From Streptomyces sp. DH24 (GTDB lineage: Bacteria; Actinomycetota; Actinomycetes; Streptomycetales; Streptomycetaceae), in NCBI RefSeq assembly GCF_029813775.1, contig NZ_JARVKW010000016.1:94228-158227 (forward strand): DNA of 64,000 nucleotides, given 5' to 3'. Both the position numbers and the translations under genes were made by a program. The stretch's first letter is position 1, and each line of letters begins with the position of its first letter. Shown here in pieces: positions 35,180 to 46,687 of this stretch. Under the pieces are notes generated by a model. It was given only the letters and a program-made list of their open reading frames with translations. It ran no database searches and was not told the DNA's origin.

Positions 35180-35726
35180 ATCCGGCGCGGGCGGACGCGT
35201 TCCTCGTCGTCGGCCTCACGGCTCCGGGCCCCCACGCGTCGGCGTCCGTCGCGCTCCTTTCCGTCGGCGTCGCCGCCCGGCGCGCCCGCTGCCCCGACGG
35301 TCGATGCCTCCGCCTCCCGGTCAGCGGGAGGTCGTTCCCGTCCTTTGCGAGTGCCCTGCTCCGGTCGCGGCGGGAAGGCCGGACGGGACGGTCCGGGTCA
35401 TCCGGTGGGAGCGGACGACCGCGACCGCGCACGCGGTGACCGGCGCGGCGGCCCAGCCGCCCAGGTCGCCGACGAGGCCCGGGGCGCCGCCCCGGTCTGC
35501 ACGCCGCGCGGCGGCACCCGTCCCTCCGCTTCGTACACGACGGCGAGCGCGACGCCCGGACGCGTGGCGGGTCCGCAGCCGCGCCGGATGCGGACCTTGA
35601 GCGGTACGCCCCCGGGACCGCTCACCGAGCACAGACAGCGGCCCCCGGCCGAGACCGCACCCGGCCCGCCCTCGACCGCCGCCACAGCGGGCGCGGCCCG
35701 CCCCTTTCCGGTGACATCGGGAGACG
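35180..35726. other. 547-bp stretch without a recognised gene
   Basis: Reading frames here have no recognisable similarity, and their codon patterns do not look coding. It separates convergent transcription units. No clear terminator, repeat or RNA gene was seen. Confidence 0.4.
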
Positions 35727-36263
35727 TCAGGCGTCCCGGACCGCCGGGACGTCCGCGGACCAGCCCAGCGGGTGTGCTCCCACGTCGTCGGCCGCCGGGG
35801 CGAGGGGTTCGCCGCCGGCCTCGGTGAAGGCGGTGAGCGCGTCGACGAGCGCCGCACGCTGCTCCGGTCCGAGCCGTTCCACGATCGTGGCGATCTCGGC
35901 GCGGCGCCGGGCGGTGACCTCCTCGACCGTGCGACGGCCCTCGTCGGTGAGCCGCAGCAGCGTCTCGCGCCGGTTGCGCGGGTTCAGCCGACGGTCGGCC
36001 AGCCCGGCCGCGATCAGCCGGTCCACCATCCGCATCGCCGTGGACGGCGCCACCTGGAGCAGCTCGGCGAGCGTGACCAGCTTGGTCGCGCCGCGTGTGG
36101 CCAGCACCACCAGCATCCGGAACTGCGGGAGGGTCACCCGCTCCTCGACCTCGCCGAGGGAACGCGCGGACACCGCCACCAGCAGCCGGGAGGCGGTCAG
36201 CACGGCACGGGTCACCGCATCGACATCGTCCAGGGCCCCGGCGGGGGCGGCGCGCTCCGACAT
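35727..36263 (-). CDS. MarR family transcriptional regulator
   Basis: 178 residues. A winged helix-turn-helix lies about residues 45-115 (LPQFRMLVVLATRG, LAELLQVAPSTAMRMVDRLI as recognition helix, then the wing LNPRNRRETLLRLTDEG). Flanking helices form the dimer interface. It probably represses a nearby operon and responds to a phenolic or similar ligand. It is divergent from the antiporter gene; tandem direct repeats 13-73 bp upstream are candidate operators. Confidence 0.88.
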   Translation of the reverse strand: MSERAAPAGALDDVDAVTRAVLTASRLLVAVSARSLGEVEERVTLPQFRMLVVLATRGATKLVTLAELLQVAPSTAMRMVDRLIAAGLADRRLNPRNRRETLLRLTDEGRRTVEEVTARRRAEIATIVERLGPEQRAALVDALTAFTEAGGEPLAPAADDVGAHPLGWSADVPAVRDA

Positions 36264-36275
36264 GGGACCTTTCTA

Positions 36276-36336
36276 CCGCGCCGAAGCCGCCGGGATCTCA
36301 CAGGTCTGCCGCGCCGGAGCCGCCGGGATCTCACAG
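36276..36336. repeat. 28-bp direct repeat upstream of the marR gene
   Basis: Two copies (36276-36303 and 36309-36336, one mismatch) with the core CCGCCGGGATCTCACAG and a period of 33 bp. They sit between the start codon of the MarR gene and the remnant frame upstream. They may be an operator pair or a small tandem duplication. Confidence 0.6.
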
Positions 36337-36470
36337 CAGGTGGACGCGCTCGTCGCCGGGGAGCAAACCGACGTCCGGCCCGGCCACGACGTCGGCGACC
36401 GCCACCCCGGCCATCACCGCGACCGGCATCCAGGACAGCGCCGTCCGGCTCGTGAGTGACTTCGTGTCGG
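36331..36470 (-). pseudogene. remnant of a SpoIIE-type membrane phosphatase N-terminus
   Basis: The minus strand translates as SLTSRTALSWMPVAVMAG then VAVADVVAGPDVGLLPGDERV and stops. This is the first membrane-segment pattern of Streptomyces PP2C phosphatases (WxPVAxMAxVAVADVVAGP). No start codon lies just upstream and no further domain follows, so only a fragment remains. Confidence 0.4.
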
Positions 36471-36630
36471 TCGCGCCCGGTGCCGGGTTCCGGCAATGTA
36501 CGGGCCGCCGCACTGCGCGGGGGCGCTCTGTCAGTGCCGCGTCAAGTCCGTATAAGGTTCGCAGCGGTGTGCCGGGAAGCCTGGTCGGCGTTGTGGTCAG
36601 AAGTCTCTTTCGCCGATCGGGGGTCGGGTC

Positions 36631-37893
36631 ATGGTGCTTGTCGTGGTGTTCGGGGTGGCACTGCTCATCGCGGTGCTGCTGTCGGGGCTGGCCGCCCGGA
36701 CCGTACTGTCCACGTCGTTCCTCTTCCTCGTGGGCGGCGCGCTCGTCAGCGACGGTTTCCTGGGCCTGATCCACATCACGCCGGACAGCGAGATCGTGTC
36801 GGTCACCGCCGATCTGGCGCTGTTCGCGGTGCTGTTCACCGACGGCATGCACGTCTCGTTCCCGAAGCTGCGCGAGAACTGGCGGAACCCGGCCCGCGCG
36901 CTCGCCCTCGGCATGCCGCTCGCGCTCATCGGCACGGCCCTGATCACGCACTACTTGGTGGGCCTGGACTGGACGACGTCCTTCCTGGTCGGCGCGGTAC
37001 TGGCGCCCACCGACCCGGTGTTCGCCTCCGCGATCGTCGGCCGCAAGGAAGTCCCGGCGAAGCTGCGGCAGTTGCTGAACGTGGAGAGCGGCATCAACGA
37101 CGGGCTCGCGCTGCCGGTCGTCCTGGTGCTGATCGCCGCGGCCGGCCCGACGTCCGGGCACGCCGAGGCGTCCCTGGGGAAGATCGCGCTGGAGCTGTTC
37201 CTCGGGCTGCTCTTCGGTGTCGCCCTGCCGTTCCTGGTGGTCGAGCTCGTACGGTTCCGGCTGCTGGGCGCCGAGCCGAAGCTCCAGCCGCTGCTGCCGC
37301 TGGCGATCGGCGTGATCCTGTACGCGGCCTGCCACCTCACGCACGCCAACCCCTACCTCGCGGCGTTCTCGGCGGGCGCCGTGCTCACCGCGCGCTCGCT
37401 GGAGGCGAAGGAGGCGTTCGAGCCGCTGGGCGAGGCGCTGGCTGAGCTGGCGAAGTTCGCGGCGCTGCTGGTCTTCGGCGCGCTGCTGACGCCGCACCTG
37501 TTCGGCGACCTGTCGTTCGGCGGTTACGTCGCCGTGGTCCTGGCCATCGTGCTGATCCGCCCGGCGTCGCTGCTGCTGTCGCTGCTGGGCACCCGGTTCG
37601 ACCGGCGGGAGAAGCTGGTCGCGGCCTGGTTCGGGCCGAAGGGCTTCGCATCGGTGGTGTACGGACTGCTGGTGCTGCAGGCCGGTATCCCGCAGGGCGA
37701 GGAGGCCTTCACGCTGATCGCCGTGTGCATCGCCTTCTCGATCATCGCCCACAGCAGCACGGACGTGCCGATCGCCCGCCTCTTCAACGTCGACGACCTC
37801 GCCGGGGTGGCCGGCGGCGACACCCCGCCCCGCGGCGCGGCGGAGGCCGAGGAGACCGCGAGGGCCGGGAAGACCGACCGCGGCGAGAGGTGA
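36631..37893 (+). CDS. CPA1-type sodium(potassium)/proton antiporter
   Basis: 420 residues with about 12 transmembrane helices. The family motif GAVLAPTDPVFASAIV (the unwound helix, TDP) and the following NVESGINDGLALPV (ion-binding ND) are intact. C-terminal residues 395-420 are charged and cytosolic. It exchanges Na+ or K+ for protons across the cytoplasmic membrane. It is followed 117 bp later by a TrkA-N/RCK protein, suggesting shared control of monovalent cations. Confidence 0.9.
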   Translation: MVLVVVFGVALLIAVLLSGLAARTVLSTSFLFLVGGALVSDGFLGLIHITPDSEIVSVTADLALFAVLFTDGMHVSFPKLRENWRNPARALALGMPLALIGTALITHYLVGLDWTTSFLVGAVLAPTDPVFASAIVGRKEVPAKLRQLLNVESGINDGLALPVVLVLIAAAGPTSGHAEASLGKIALELFLGLLFGVALPFLVVELVRFRLLGAEPKLQPLLPLAIGVILYAACHLTHANPYLAAFSAGAVLTARSLEAKEAFEPLGEALAELAKFAALLVFGALLTPHLFGDLSFGGYVAVVLAIVLIRPASLLLSLLGTRFDRREKLVAAWFGPKGFASVVYGLLVLQAGIPQGEEAFTLIAVCIAFSIIAHSSTDVPIARLFNVDDLAGVAGGDTPPRGAAEAEETARAGKTDRGER

Positions 37894-38010
37894 ACCCGCC
37901 GGTGCGGCCACGCTGTCGCGGCCGCACCGGCGCGCCCCCGCCCGATCCGCGACGGCCCGGTTCACGAAGGGCCGGTCCGCGCTCGCCCGAACAGCGACCG
38001 AGGGAGCGAC

Positions 38011-39963
38011 ATGGCTCTTTTCCCGCAGCCGACGCGCACGAGCCCGGGGCCGGGGCACGTGATCGTCTCCGGTGACGACGCGCTCGCCGAGCGGCTGGCC
38101 GCCGAACTCGTCACGGTGTACCGGGAGTCGGTGACTCTCGTCGTCCCGTCCGGGCACCGCGCCGACCTGGCCGGGCGCCCACGGGCCGGGGCACTCCTCG
38201 GCCGGGTGCAGACCGTCCTCGGCCCCCGCACGCGAACGGTGGCCGCCGACGGGGAGCCGGGCGCCCCCCGGTTGCTGGAGGCACCCGAGCCGACCGAGGC
38301 CGTCCTGGCCGAGGCAGGGGTGCGCGAGGCGGCCGCGCTGGCGCTGGTCCACGACGACGACGAGACGAACATCCGCGCCGCCCTGGCGGCCCGGCGTCTC
38401 AACCCGCGGCTGCGCCTGGTGATCCGGCTGTACAACCGCAAGCTCGGCCAGCACCTGGAGGAACTCCTCGACCAGGCGGCCGCGCTCGCCGTTCCCGGCC
38501 TGGACCCCGAGGCCCTGGACACCTCCACCACGGTCCTGTCGGACGCGGACACGGCGGCCCCGGCGCTCGCGGCGACCGCCGTCGCCGGCACCAGCAAGGT
38601 CGTCCAGGCCGACGGCCTGCTGCTGCGCGCCGTGGAACGCACCCCGCCGGCCCACGGCGACGTGGCGGACCCCGGCCTGTGCACGCTGGCCCTGCTGTCG
38701 GCCACCGCCAGCGACCCGGCCGGCGCGGAGGGCTCGGACGCCAGCGGCGCGGCGGGGCCCCTGCTGCTGCCCGACGACCGCACGGTGGCCGCGGCGACGG
38801 GCCGCGGCACCGTGGTCCTCGAAACCGTCACGCACACCGGTGCCACCGAGCCACCGGGCCGGCTGGCGGGGCGGGTCGCGCCGCTCACCTCGCTGTTCTC
38901 ACGCAGGCTGCGCTGGTCACTGGCCGGGCTCGTCGGCTGCGTGCTGGGCCTCGCCGTGGCGTCCTGGCTGACCACCGGCGACCATCCGCTGCACGCGGCG
39001 TACCTCACCCTGCTCGACCTGTTCGCCATCGGCGACCCGGCCCTGGACCAGCCCTTGGCCCGCCAGGTGATCCAACTGCTGTCCGGGCTCGCCGGGTTAC
39101 TGATCCTGCCCGTGCTGCTCGCGGCGGCCCTGGAGGCGTTCGGCACCTTCCGCACGGCATCCGCGCTGCGCCGCCCGCCGCGCGGCCTGTCCGGGCACAT
39201 CGTCCTGCTCGGCCTCGGCAAGGTCGGCACCCGCGTCCTGGCCCGGCTGAGGGAGCTCGACATCCCCGTGGTGTGCGTGGAGGAGGACCCCGAGGCACGC
39301 GGCGTCCCGCTCGCCCGCCGTCTGCGCGTGCCGACCGTCATCGGGGACGTCACCCAGGAAGGCGTCCTGGAGGCCGCGAAGATCCACCGTGCGCACGCCC
39401 TGCTCGCCCTCACCAGCAGCGACACCACCAACCTGGAAGCGGCCCTGTACGCGCGTTCCGTCGAGCCGGGCCTGCGGGTGGCGCTGCGCCTGTACGACGA
39501 CGACTTCGCCACGGTCGTCTACCGGACGCTGCGCGCCGCCCACCCGCACGCCCTCACCCGCAGCCGCAGCGTCTCCACCCTCGCGGCGCCCGCCTTCGCC
39601 GGGGCCATGATGGGCCGCCAGATCCTGGGCGCCATCCCGGTGGAGCGCCGGGTGCTGCTGTTCGCCGCCCTGGAGGTGGCCGGGCATCCGCAGCTGGAGG
39701 GGCGCACGGTCGCCGAGTCGTTCCGGGCCGGGGCGTGGCGCGTCCTCGCGCTGGACACCGCCGCGCCGGACGAGCGGTTGCCCGACCTGGCCGCGGCCCC
39801 GGCGCGGGACGGCGCGGACCGCCCCGCCGGACTGGTGTGGGACCTGCATCCCGGCTATGTCCTGCGGCCCCAGGACCGGGTCGTGCTCGCCACCACCCGG
39901 CAGGGACTGGCCGAGCTCCTCGGCAGGCAGCCCCGGCTGGGGACGCGACCGGCCGACGCGTAG
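38011..39963 (+). CDS. RCK/TrkA-N potassium channel-like protein with TTA codon
   Basis: 650 residues. An N-terminal Rossmann-like TrkA-N domain (about 14-150) and linker precede two hydrophobic helices (about 300-322 and 355-385). Between them, where a filter TxGYGD is expected, the sequence reads LFAIGDPA. A second TrkA-N domain follows (about 395-530, IVLLGLGKVGTRVLARL) with a C-terminal TrkA-C region. A two-helix channel with degenerate filter placed between two nucleotide-binding domains is an unusual order. Codon 363 is TTA (39097-39099), implying bldA dependence. Confidence 0.82.
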   Translation: MALFPQPTRTSPGPGHVIVSGDDALAERLAAELVTVYRESVTLVVPSGHRADLAGRPRAGALLGRVQTVLGPRTRTVAADGEPGAPRLLEAPEPTEAVLAEAGVREAAALALVHDDDETNIRAALAARRLNPRLRLVIRLYNRKLGQHLEELLDQAAALAVPGLDPEALDTSTTVLSDADTAAPALAATAVAGTSKVVQADGLLLRAVERTPPAHGDVADPGLCTLALLSATASDPAGAEGSDASGAAGPLLLPDDRTVAAATGRGTVVLETVTHTGATEPPGRLAGRVAPLTSLFSRRLRWSLAGLVGCVLGLAVASWLTTGDHPLHAAYLTLLDLFAIGDPALDQPLARQVIQLLSGLAGLLILPVLLAAALEAFGTFRTASALRRPPRGLSGHIVLLGLGKVGTRVLARLRELDIPVVCVEEDPEARGVPLARRLRVPTVIGDVTQEGVLEAAKIHRAHALLALTSSDTTNLEAALYARSVEPGLRVALRLYDDDFATVVYRTLRAAHPHALTRSRSVSTLAAPAFAGAMMGRQILGAIPVERRVLLFAALEVAGHPQLEGRTVAESFRAGAWRVLALDTAAPDERLPDLAAAPARDGADRPAGLVWDLHPGYVLRPQDRVVLATTRQGLAELLGRQPRLGTRPADA

Positions 39964-40222
39964 CGCACGTACGGCACGCCCCTCGCCCGCCGTTCCCGTC
40001 CCCTCCGCTCCGGGCTGGACGCGCGTGCGAGGACCGGTCGGGACGGGCGAGGAGGTCGGGCGGACGTGGCGGACGACGGGCGGGTGCCGGCGGACAGCCT
40101 GCGGCGGCACTGGCAGGACACGTACATGCCCATACGGCGAGCGCGACGCGCCACGTTCGCATGGCGGCTCCTTGGACACCCGGTGACACTGGGGACAGCA
40201 GTGCCCGAGGACAGGTGGGCCG

Positions 40223-40741
40223 ATGATCACAGTTGAAGAGACCGTCGACGTGGCGGTGCCGGTCAGCACCGCCTACAACCAGTGGACGCAGTTCAAGAGC
40301 TTTCCGCGGTTCATGACCGCGGTGAAGTCCGTCGAGCAGATCCGGCCCAATCTCACCCACTGGGTGATCGGGCTCGGCCCGCTCCGGTACGCGTACGACG
40401 CGGAGATCGTGCAGCAGGTCCCCGACTCCCTCGTGGTGTGGCGGAGCCTGGACCGGCGTTCCGGTCACCACGGTGAGGTGTCGTTCCGCGCGACGGCGGC
40501 GGACCGTACCGCAGTCGTCGTACGGATGCATTTCGGGGAGCGGCGCGTCACGGGGCTCCTCGCCCGCGCTCCCGGGCTCACGGAGCGTGTGCTGCGGGCC
40601 GAGCTGGGCCACTTCAAGGAGTTCATCGAGGGCCTGGGCCAGGAGGTCGGGGCCTGGCGGGGCGTCATCCGCGACGGCCACGTCCAGCCGCAGGAAGCGC
40701 GGCCGCCCAGGAGCCGGGTCCCCCACTGGCCCGTCGGCTGA
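40223..40741 (+). CDS. SRPBCC family protein (cyclase/dehydrase-like)
   Basis: 172 residues. An SRPBCC/START-like fold of the polyketide cyclase and coenzyme Q-binding group: VEETVDVAVPVSTAYNQWTQF then FPRFMTAVKSVEQI, and a C-terminal long helix (LGHFKEFIEGLGQEVGAW). It binds a hydrophobic ligand in a central cavity; the ligand is not predictable. It precedes the first molybdopterin oxidoreductase gene by 58 bp and may share its transcript. Confidence 0.8.
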   Translation: MITVEETVDVAVPVSTAYNQWTQFKSFPRFMTAVKSVEQIRPNLTHWVIGLGPLRYAYDAEIVQQVPDSLVVWRSLDRRSGHHGEVSFRATAADRTAVVVRMHFGERRVTGLLARAPGLTERVLRAELGHFKEFIEGLGQEVGAWRGVIRDGHVQPQEARPPRSRVPHWPVG

Positions 40742-40799
40742 GAGTCCCGCCGGCTGCGGAACCGGTCGGCCGAGAGTGACAGAGCGAGAGGCACGCCCG

Positions 40800-43133
40800 A
40801 TGAAGAAGGCACCGCGCGAAGAGCCGGTCGAAGACCTCACCGTCACCCCGCCCAAGACGTGGGCGGCGGGGATGCCCGCGGTGACGCACGCCCTGGAGTA
40901 CTCCCTCGACGAGACGACGGTCCGCCGGACCGGGGTGACGCTGCTGACCATGAACCAGGTGGACGGCATCGACTGCCCGGGCTGCGCCTGGGCCGATCCC
41001 TCCCCCGGACACCGGCACCGCAACGAGTACTGCGAGAACGGCGCCAAGCACATCAACGACGAGGCGACGTCACGGCGCGTCACGGCCGACTTTTTCCGCC
41101 GGTACCCCGTCTCCGAACTGGGGCGGCGCTCCGACCTGTGGCTCAACCAGCAGGGCCGGCTGACCGAGCCGGTGGTGAAGCGGCCCGGCTCCGACCACTA
41201 CGAGCCGATCAGCTGGCACGACGCCCTGGGCCTGCTGGCCGAGGAGCTCACGTCGCTGGACTCCCCGGACGAGGCCGTGTTCTACACGTCGGGCCGGGTC
41301 AGCAACGAGGCCGCGTTCCTCCTGCAGCTGTTCGCCCGGGCGTTCGGCACCAACAACCTGCCCGACTGCTCCAACATGTGCCACGAATCCAGCGGTTACG
41401 CCCTGCACGAGACCCTGGGCACCGGCAAGGGCACGGTCGCCCTGGAGGACCTCCACCACGCCGACCTGATCTTCCTGGTGGGACAGAACCCCGGAACCAA
41501 CCATCCGCGGCAGCTCTCCGCCCTGGAGCGGGCCAAGGACAACGGCGCCCGCGTCATCGCTGTGAACACCCTCCCGGAGGCCGGGCTGCTGCGGTTCAAG
41601 AACCCGCAGAAGGTGCGCGGCGTCATCGGGCACGGCGTGGAGATCGCCGACCGGTTCCTGCACATCCGCAGCGGCGGCGACCTCGCCCTGTTCCAGGGCC
41701 TGAACCGGCTGCTGCTGGAGGCGGAGGACGCCCGGCCGGGCACCGTGCTCGACCACGACTTCATCCGCGCCGACACCAGCGGCTTCGAGGAGTTCGACCG
41801 GCACGCCCGGACCGTCGCCTGGGACGACGTCCTCGCCGCGACCGGACTGACCAGCGGCGAGATCGAGGCGGTCCGGGACGACGTCCTGCGCAGCGAACGC
41901 GTCATCGTCTGCTGGGCCATGGGTGTCACACAGCAACGGCACGCGGTGCCCACCATCAGGGAGATCGTCAACTTCCTGCTGCTGCGCGGCAATCTCGGCA
42001 AGGCGGGAGCCGGCGCCTGCCCGGTGCGCGGACACAGCAACGTCCAGGGCGACCGCACCATGGGCATCTGGGAGCGGATGCCGGACTCCTTCCTCGACGC
42101 GCTCCAACGGGAGTTCGGCTTCGACCCGCCGCGCGCCCACGGGCTCGACGCGGTGAACTCCGTCCGGGCGATGCGCGAAGGCCGCGTCAAGGTGTTCCTG
42201 GGTGTCGCGGGCAACTTCGTGCGGGCCGCCCCCGACAGTCCCGTCACCGAGGACGCCATGCGGCAGTGCAGGCTCACGGCGCACATCTCGACCAAGCTGA
42301 ACCGGTCCCACACGGTGTGCGGCCGGACGGCGCTCGTGCTGCCTACCCTGGGCCGCACCGAGCGTGACATCCAGGCCACCGGCGAGCAGTTCGTCACCGT
42401 GGAGAACTCGATGAGCGAGGTGCACTCCTCCCGCGGGCGCCTGGAACCGGCCTCCAAGGTGCTGCTCAGCGAGGTCGCGATCATCTGCCGGCTGGCGCGC
42501 CGCACCCTCGACGGCAGGGCCGGCATTCCGTGGGACGAGTTCGAGGCCGACTACGGCGCCGTCCGGGAGCGGATCTCCCGCGTCGTGCCCGGGTTCCAGC
42601 ACTTCAACCAGCGCGTCGCCCGCCCCGGCGGCATCCGGCTGCCCAACCCGGTCAACGAGGGCGTGTATCCCACACCGACCGGAAAGGCCCTGTTCACCTG
42701 CAACGCCTGGGAGATGCCGCAGGCCCCCGAGGGTTGTCTGCTGCTCCAGACACTCCGCTCCCACGACCAGTGGAACACGATCCCGTACACGGACAACGAC
42801 CGCTATCGCGGCATCCACGGAAGCCGCCACGTGGTGCTGGTGAACCCGCAGGACATGGCCCGGCTCGGTCTGGAGGCGGGGCTGCGCGTCGATCTGGTGA
42901 GCGTGTGGGCCGACGACGTGGAGCGCCGCGCGGAGGGCTTCGAGGTGGTCCCGTATCCGACGTCCCCCGGCTGCGCCGCCGCGTACTACCCCGAGACCAA
43001 CGTCCTGCTGCCGCTGGACAGCGTGGCCGAGACCAGCAACCAGCCGACCGCCAAGGGCATCGTGGTCCGGCTGGAGCCGACGGCCGCCGTGCGGGCCGGG
43101 CAGGACACCCCGACCGCCCCGACCACTCGCTGA
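40800..43133 (+). CDS. FdhF/YdeP-type molybdopterin oxidoreductase, copy 1
   Basis: 777 residues of the formate-dehydrogenase-alpha-like family (FdhF/YdeP). An N-terminal CPGCAW...YCENGAKH cysteine region is followed by bis-MGD-binding domains (PVRGHSNVQGDRTMG, FLGVAGNFVRAAPDS) and a C-terminal MoCo cap with AAYYPETNVLLPLDSV. The classical four-Cys iron-sulfur motif and a Sec/Cys formate site are not clear, so formate may not be the substrate. ATG at 40800 is chosen at the conserved N-terminus. It is closely similar along its length to the next gene. Confidence 0.88.
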   Translation: MKKAPREEPVEDLTVTPPKTWAAGMPAVTHALEYSLDETTVRRTGVTLLTMNQVDGIDCPGCAWADPSPGHRHRNEYCENGAKHINDEATSRRVTADFFRRYPVSELGRRSDLWLNQQGRLTEPVVKRPGSDHYEPISWHDALGLLAEELTSLDSPDEAVFYTSGRVSNEAAFLLQLFARAFGTNNLPDCSNMCHESSGYALHETLGTGKGTVALEDLHHADLIFLVGQNPGTNHPRQLSALERAKDNGARVIAVNTLPEAGLLRFKNPQKVRGVIGHGVEIADRFLHIRSGGDLALFQGLNRLLLEAEDARPGTVLDHDFIRADTSGFEEFDRHARTVAWDDVLAATGLTSGEIEAVRDDVLRSERVIVCWAMGVTQQRHAVPTIREIVNFLLLRGNLGKAGAGACPVRGHSNVQGDRTMGIWERMPDSFLDALQREFGFDPPRAHGLDAVNSVRAMREGRVKVFLGVAGNFVRAAPDSPVTEDAMRQCRLTAHISTKLNRSHTVCGRTALVLPTLGRTERDIQATGEQFVTVENSMSEVHSSRGRLEPASKVLLSEVAIICRLARRTLDGRAGIPWDEFEADYGAVRERISRVVPGFQHFNQRVARPGGIRLPNPVNEGVYPTPTGKALFTCNAWEMPQAPEGCLLLQTLRSHDQWNTIPYTDNDRYRGIHGSRHVVLVNPQDMARLGLEAGLRVDLVSVWADDVERRAEGFEVVPYPTSPGCAAAYYPETNVLLPLDSVAETSNQPTAKGIVVRLEPTAAVRAGQDTPTAPTTR

Positions 43134-43169
43134 AAACGTTCGGAGAATTCCCCCGGCCTCGCGCAGAGC

Positions 43170-43274
43170 CATTTCCGACGACGTGATCGGCGGCGCCTGT
43201 CCAGCCTGGCGAACGCGCGGTTCACGAGGGCGCCGACAGGTCGATAAGCCGCTCCGATCACGTCATCGGAAATG
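43170..43274. repeat. large inverted repeat between the two fdhF-like genes
   Basis: Arms at 43170-43194 and 43248-43274 are complementary over about 25 bases (CATTTCCGACGACGTGATCGG pairs with one mismatch plus a two-base bulge). The 53-base centre contains further GGCGCC/CCTGTC pairings. The fold could be a terminator/processing stem or a small mobile palindrome. Confidence 0.7.
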
Positions 43275-43366
43275 ACGCTTTGACACGCCGTCGGGAATTT
43301 CAGGAAGCTGCTTGCCTCACTGCTATCCGGAGATTCGGAAAGAGTCGGAAAGAGGCGGACAAGAAA

Positions 43367-45658
<2,292 letters not shown>

Positions 45659-45787
45659 GCCGAACGGGACCGACCCCGCACGCCCGCGGCCGGGGGGCCG
45701 GTTCCGGCACACGGCGCGCGGCCCGGCCGGCCCACCGGACCGGCCCCGCACACCGCCCGACCGACGCCGCGAGGAGAGGAACGGACC

Positions 45788-46624
45788 ATGGGACGAGTGA
45801 CCGTACGACGGAAGGTCCTGCGCATCCGGGACGGGGTGGCCTCCCACCGGCCGGACACGCTGGCCGCCGAGGAGCCGCTGGAGATCCGGGTCGGCGGGCG
45901 TCCGCTCAGCGTCACCATGCGCACCCCGGGCGACGACTTCGACCTCGCCGCCGGATTCCTCGTCGGCGAGGGTGTCGTCCACGCCTGCGACGAGGTCGCC
46001 GGGATCCGCTACTGCGCGGGCGTCACCGCCGACGGCGGCAACAGTTACAACGTGGTGGACGTCGTCCTGGCCCGGGGTGTGCCCGCCCCCGACGCGTCCC
46101 TGGAGCGGAACTTCTACACCACCTCCTCGTGCGGGCTGTGCGGCAAGGCGAGCCTGGACGCGGTGCGCACCCGGGCGGCGTGGTCCGTGGCCGAGGACCC
46201 GCTGCGCGTCGGACCCGAGCTGCTGGCGGCCCTTCCCGACCGGCTGCGGGCCGCCCAGCGGGTGTTCGACACCACCGGCGGACTGCACGCCGCCGGGCTG
46301 TTCTCGGCGGACGGGGAACTGCTCTGCCTGCGGGAGGACGTCGGCCGGCACAACGCCGTGGACAAGGTGGTCGGGCACGCGCTGCGGTCGGGGCTGCTGC
46401 CGTCGCGCGGGACGGTTCTGATGGTGAGCGGCCGGGCCTCCTTCGAGCTGGTGCAGAAGGCGGTGATGGCCGGTATCCCCGTGCTGGCGGCGGTCTCCGC
46501 CCCGTCGTCGCTCGCGGTGGACCTGGCCGAGGAGAGCGGGCTGACCCTGGTCGGCTTCCTGCGCGGCGCCTCGATGAACGTCTACAGCGGCGCCGGGCGC
46601 CTTGAGCCCGTGCCCGTGTCCTGA
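45788..46624 (+). CDS. fdhD: formate dehydrogenase accessory sulfurtransferase FdhD
   Basis: 278 residues. The FdhD loop SSCGLCGKA holds the two cysteines that receive sulfur from the IscS desulfurase and pass it to the molybdenum cofactor of FdhF-type enzymes. EDVGRHNAVDKVVGHAL and the final GFLRGASMNVYSG are family signatures. GAGGAGAGG precedes the ATG. Its position after two fdhF-like genes supports maturation of both. Confidence 0.95.
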   Translation: MGRVTVRRKVLRIRDGVASHRPDTLAAEEPLEIRVGGRPLSVTMRTPGDDFDLAAGFLVGEGVVHACDEVAGIRYCAGVTADGGNSYNVVDVVLARGVPAPDASLERNFYTTSSCGLCGKASLDAVRTRAAWSVAEDPLRVGPELLAALPDRLRAAQRVFDTTGGLHAAGLFSADGELLCLREDVGRHNAVDKVVGHALRSGLLPSRGTVLMVSGRASFELVQKAVMAGIPVLAAVSAPSSLAVDLAEESGLTLVGFLRGASMNVYSGAGRLEPVPVS

Positions 46625-46651
46625 CCGGCGGCCGCGCCGCGGTGACGCCGA

Positions 46652-46681
46652 TTGGCGCCGCGCCGGACCGTCCGGTACACC
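46652..46681 (+). promoter_or_regulatory. promoter for a leaderless lysR transcript
   Basis: TTGGCG (46652-46657), an 18-bp spacer and TACACC (46676-46681) are followed by the GTG start codon at 46688. The first base of GTG is seven bases beyond the -10 box, the normal transcription start distance, and no ribosome site exists upstream. Confidence 0.55.
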
Positions 46682-46687
46682 CGTGGA

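Noticed and set aside
35180..35726. Small proteins in the gap after the GAF-PP2C-HATPase gene
   Set aside because: Candidate frames are short, Arg/Pro-rich, without ribosome sites or similarity.
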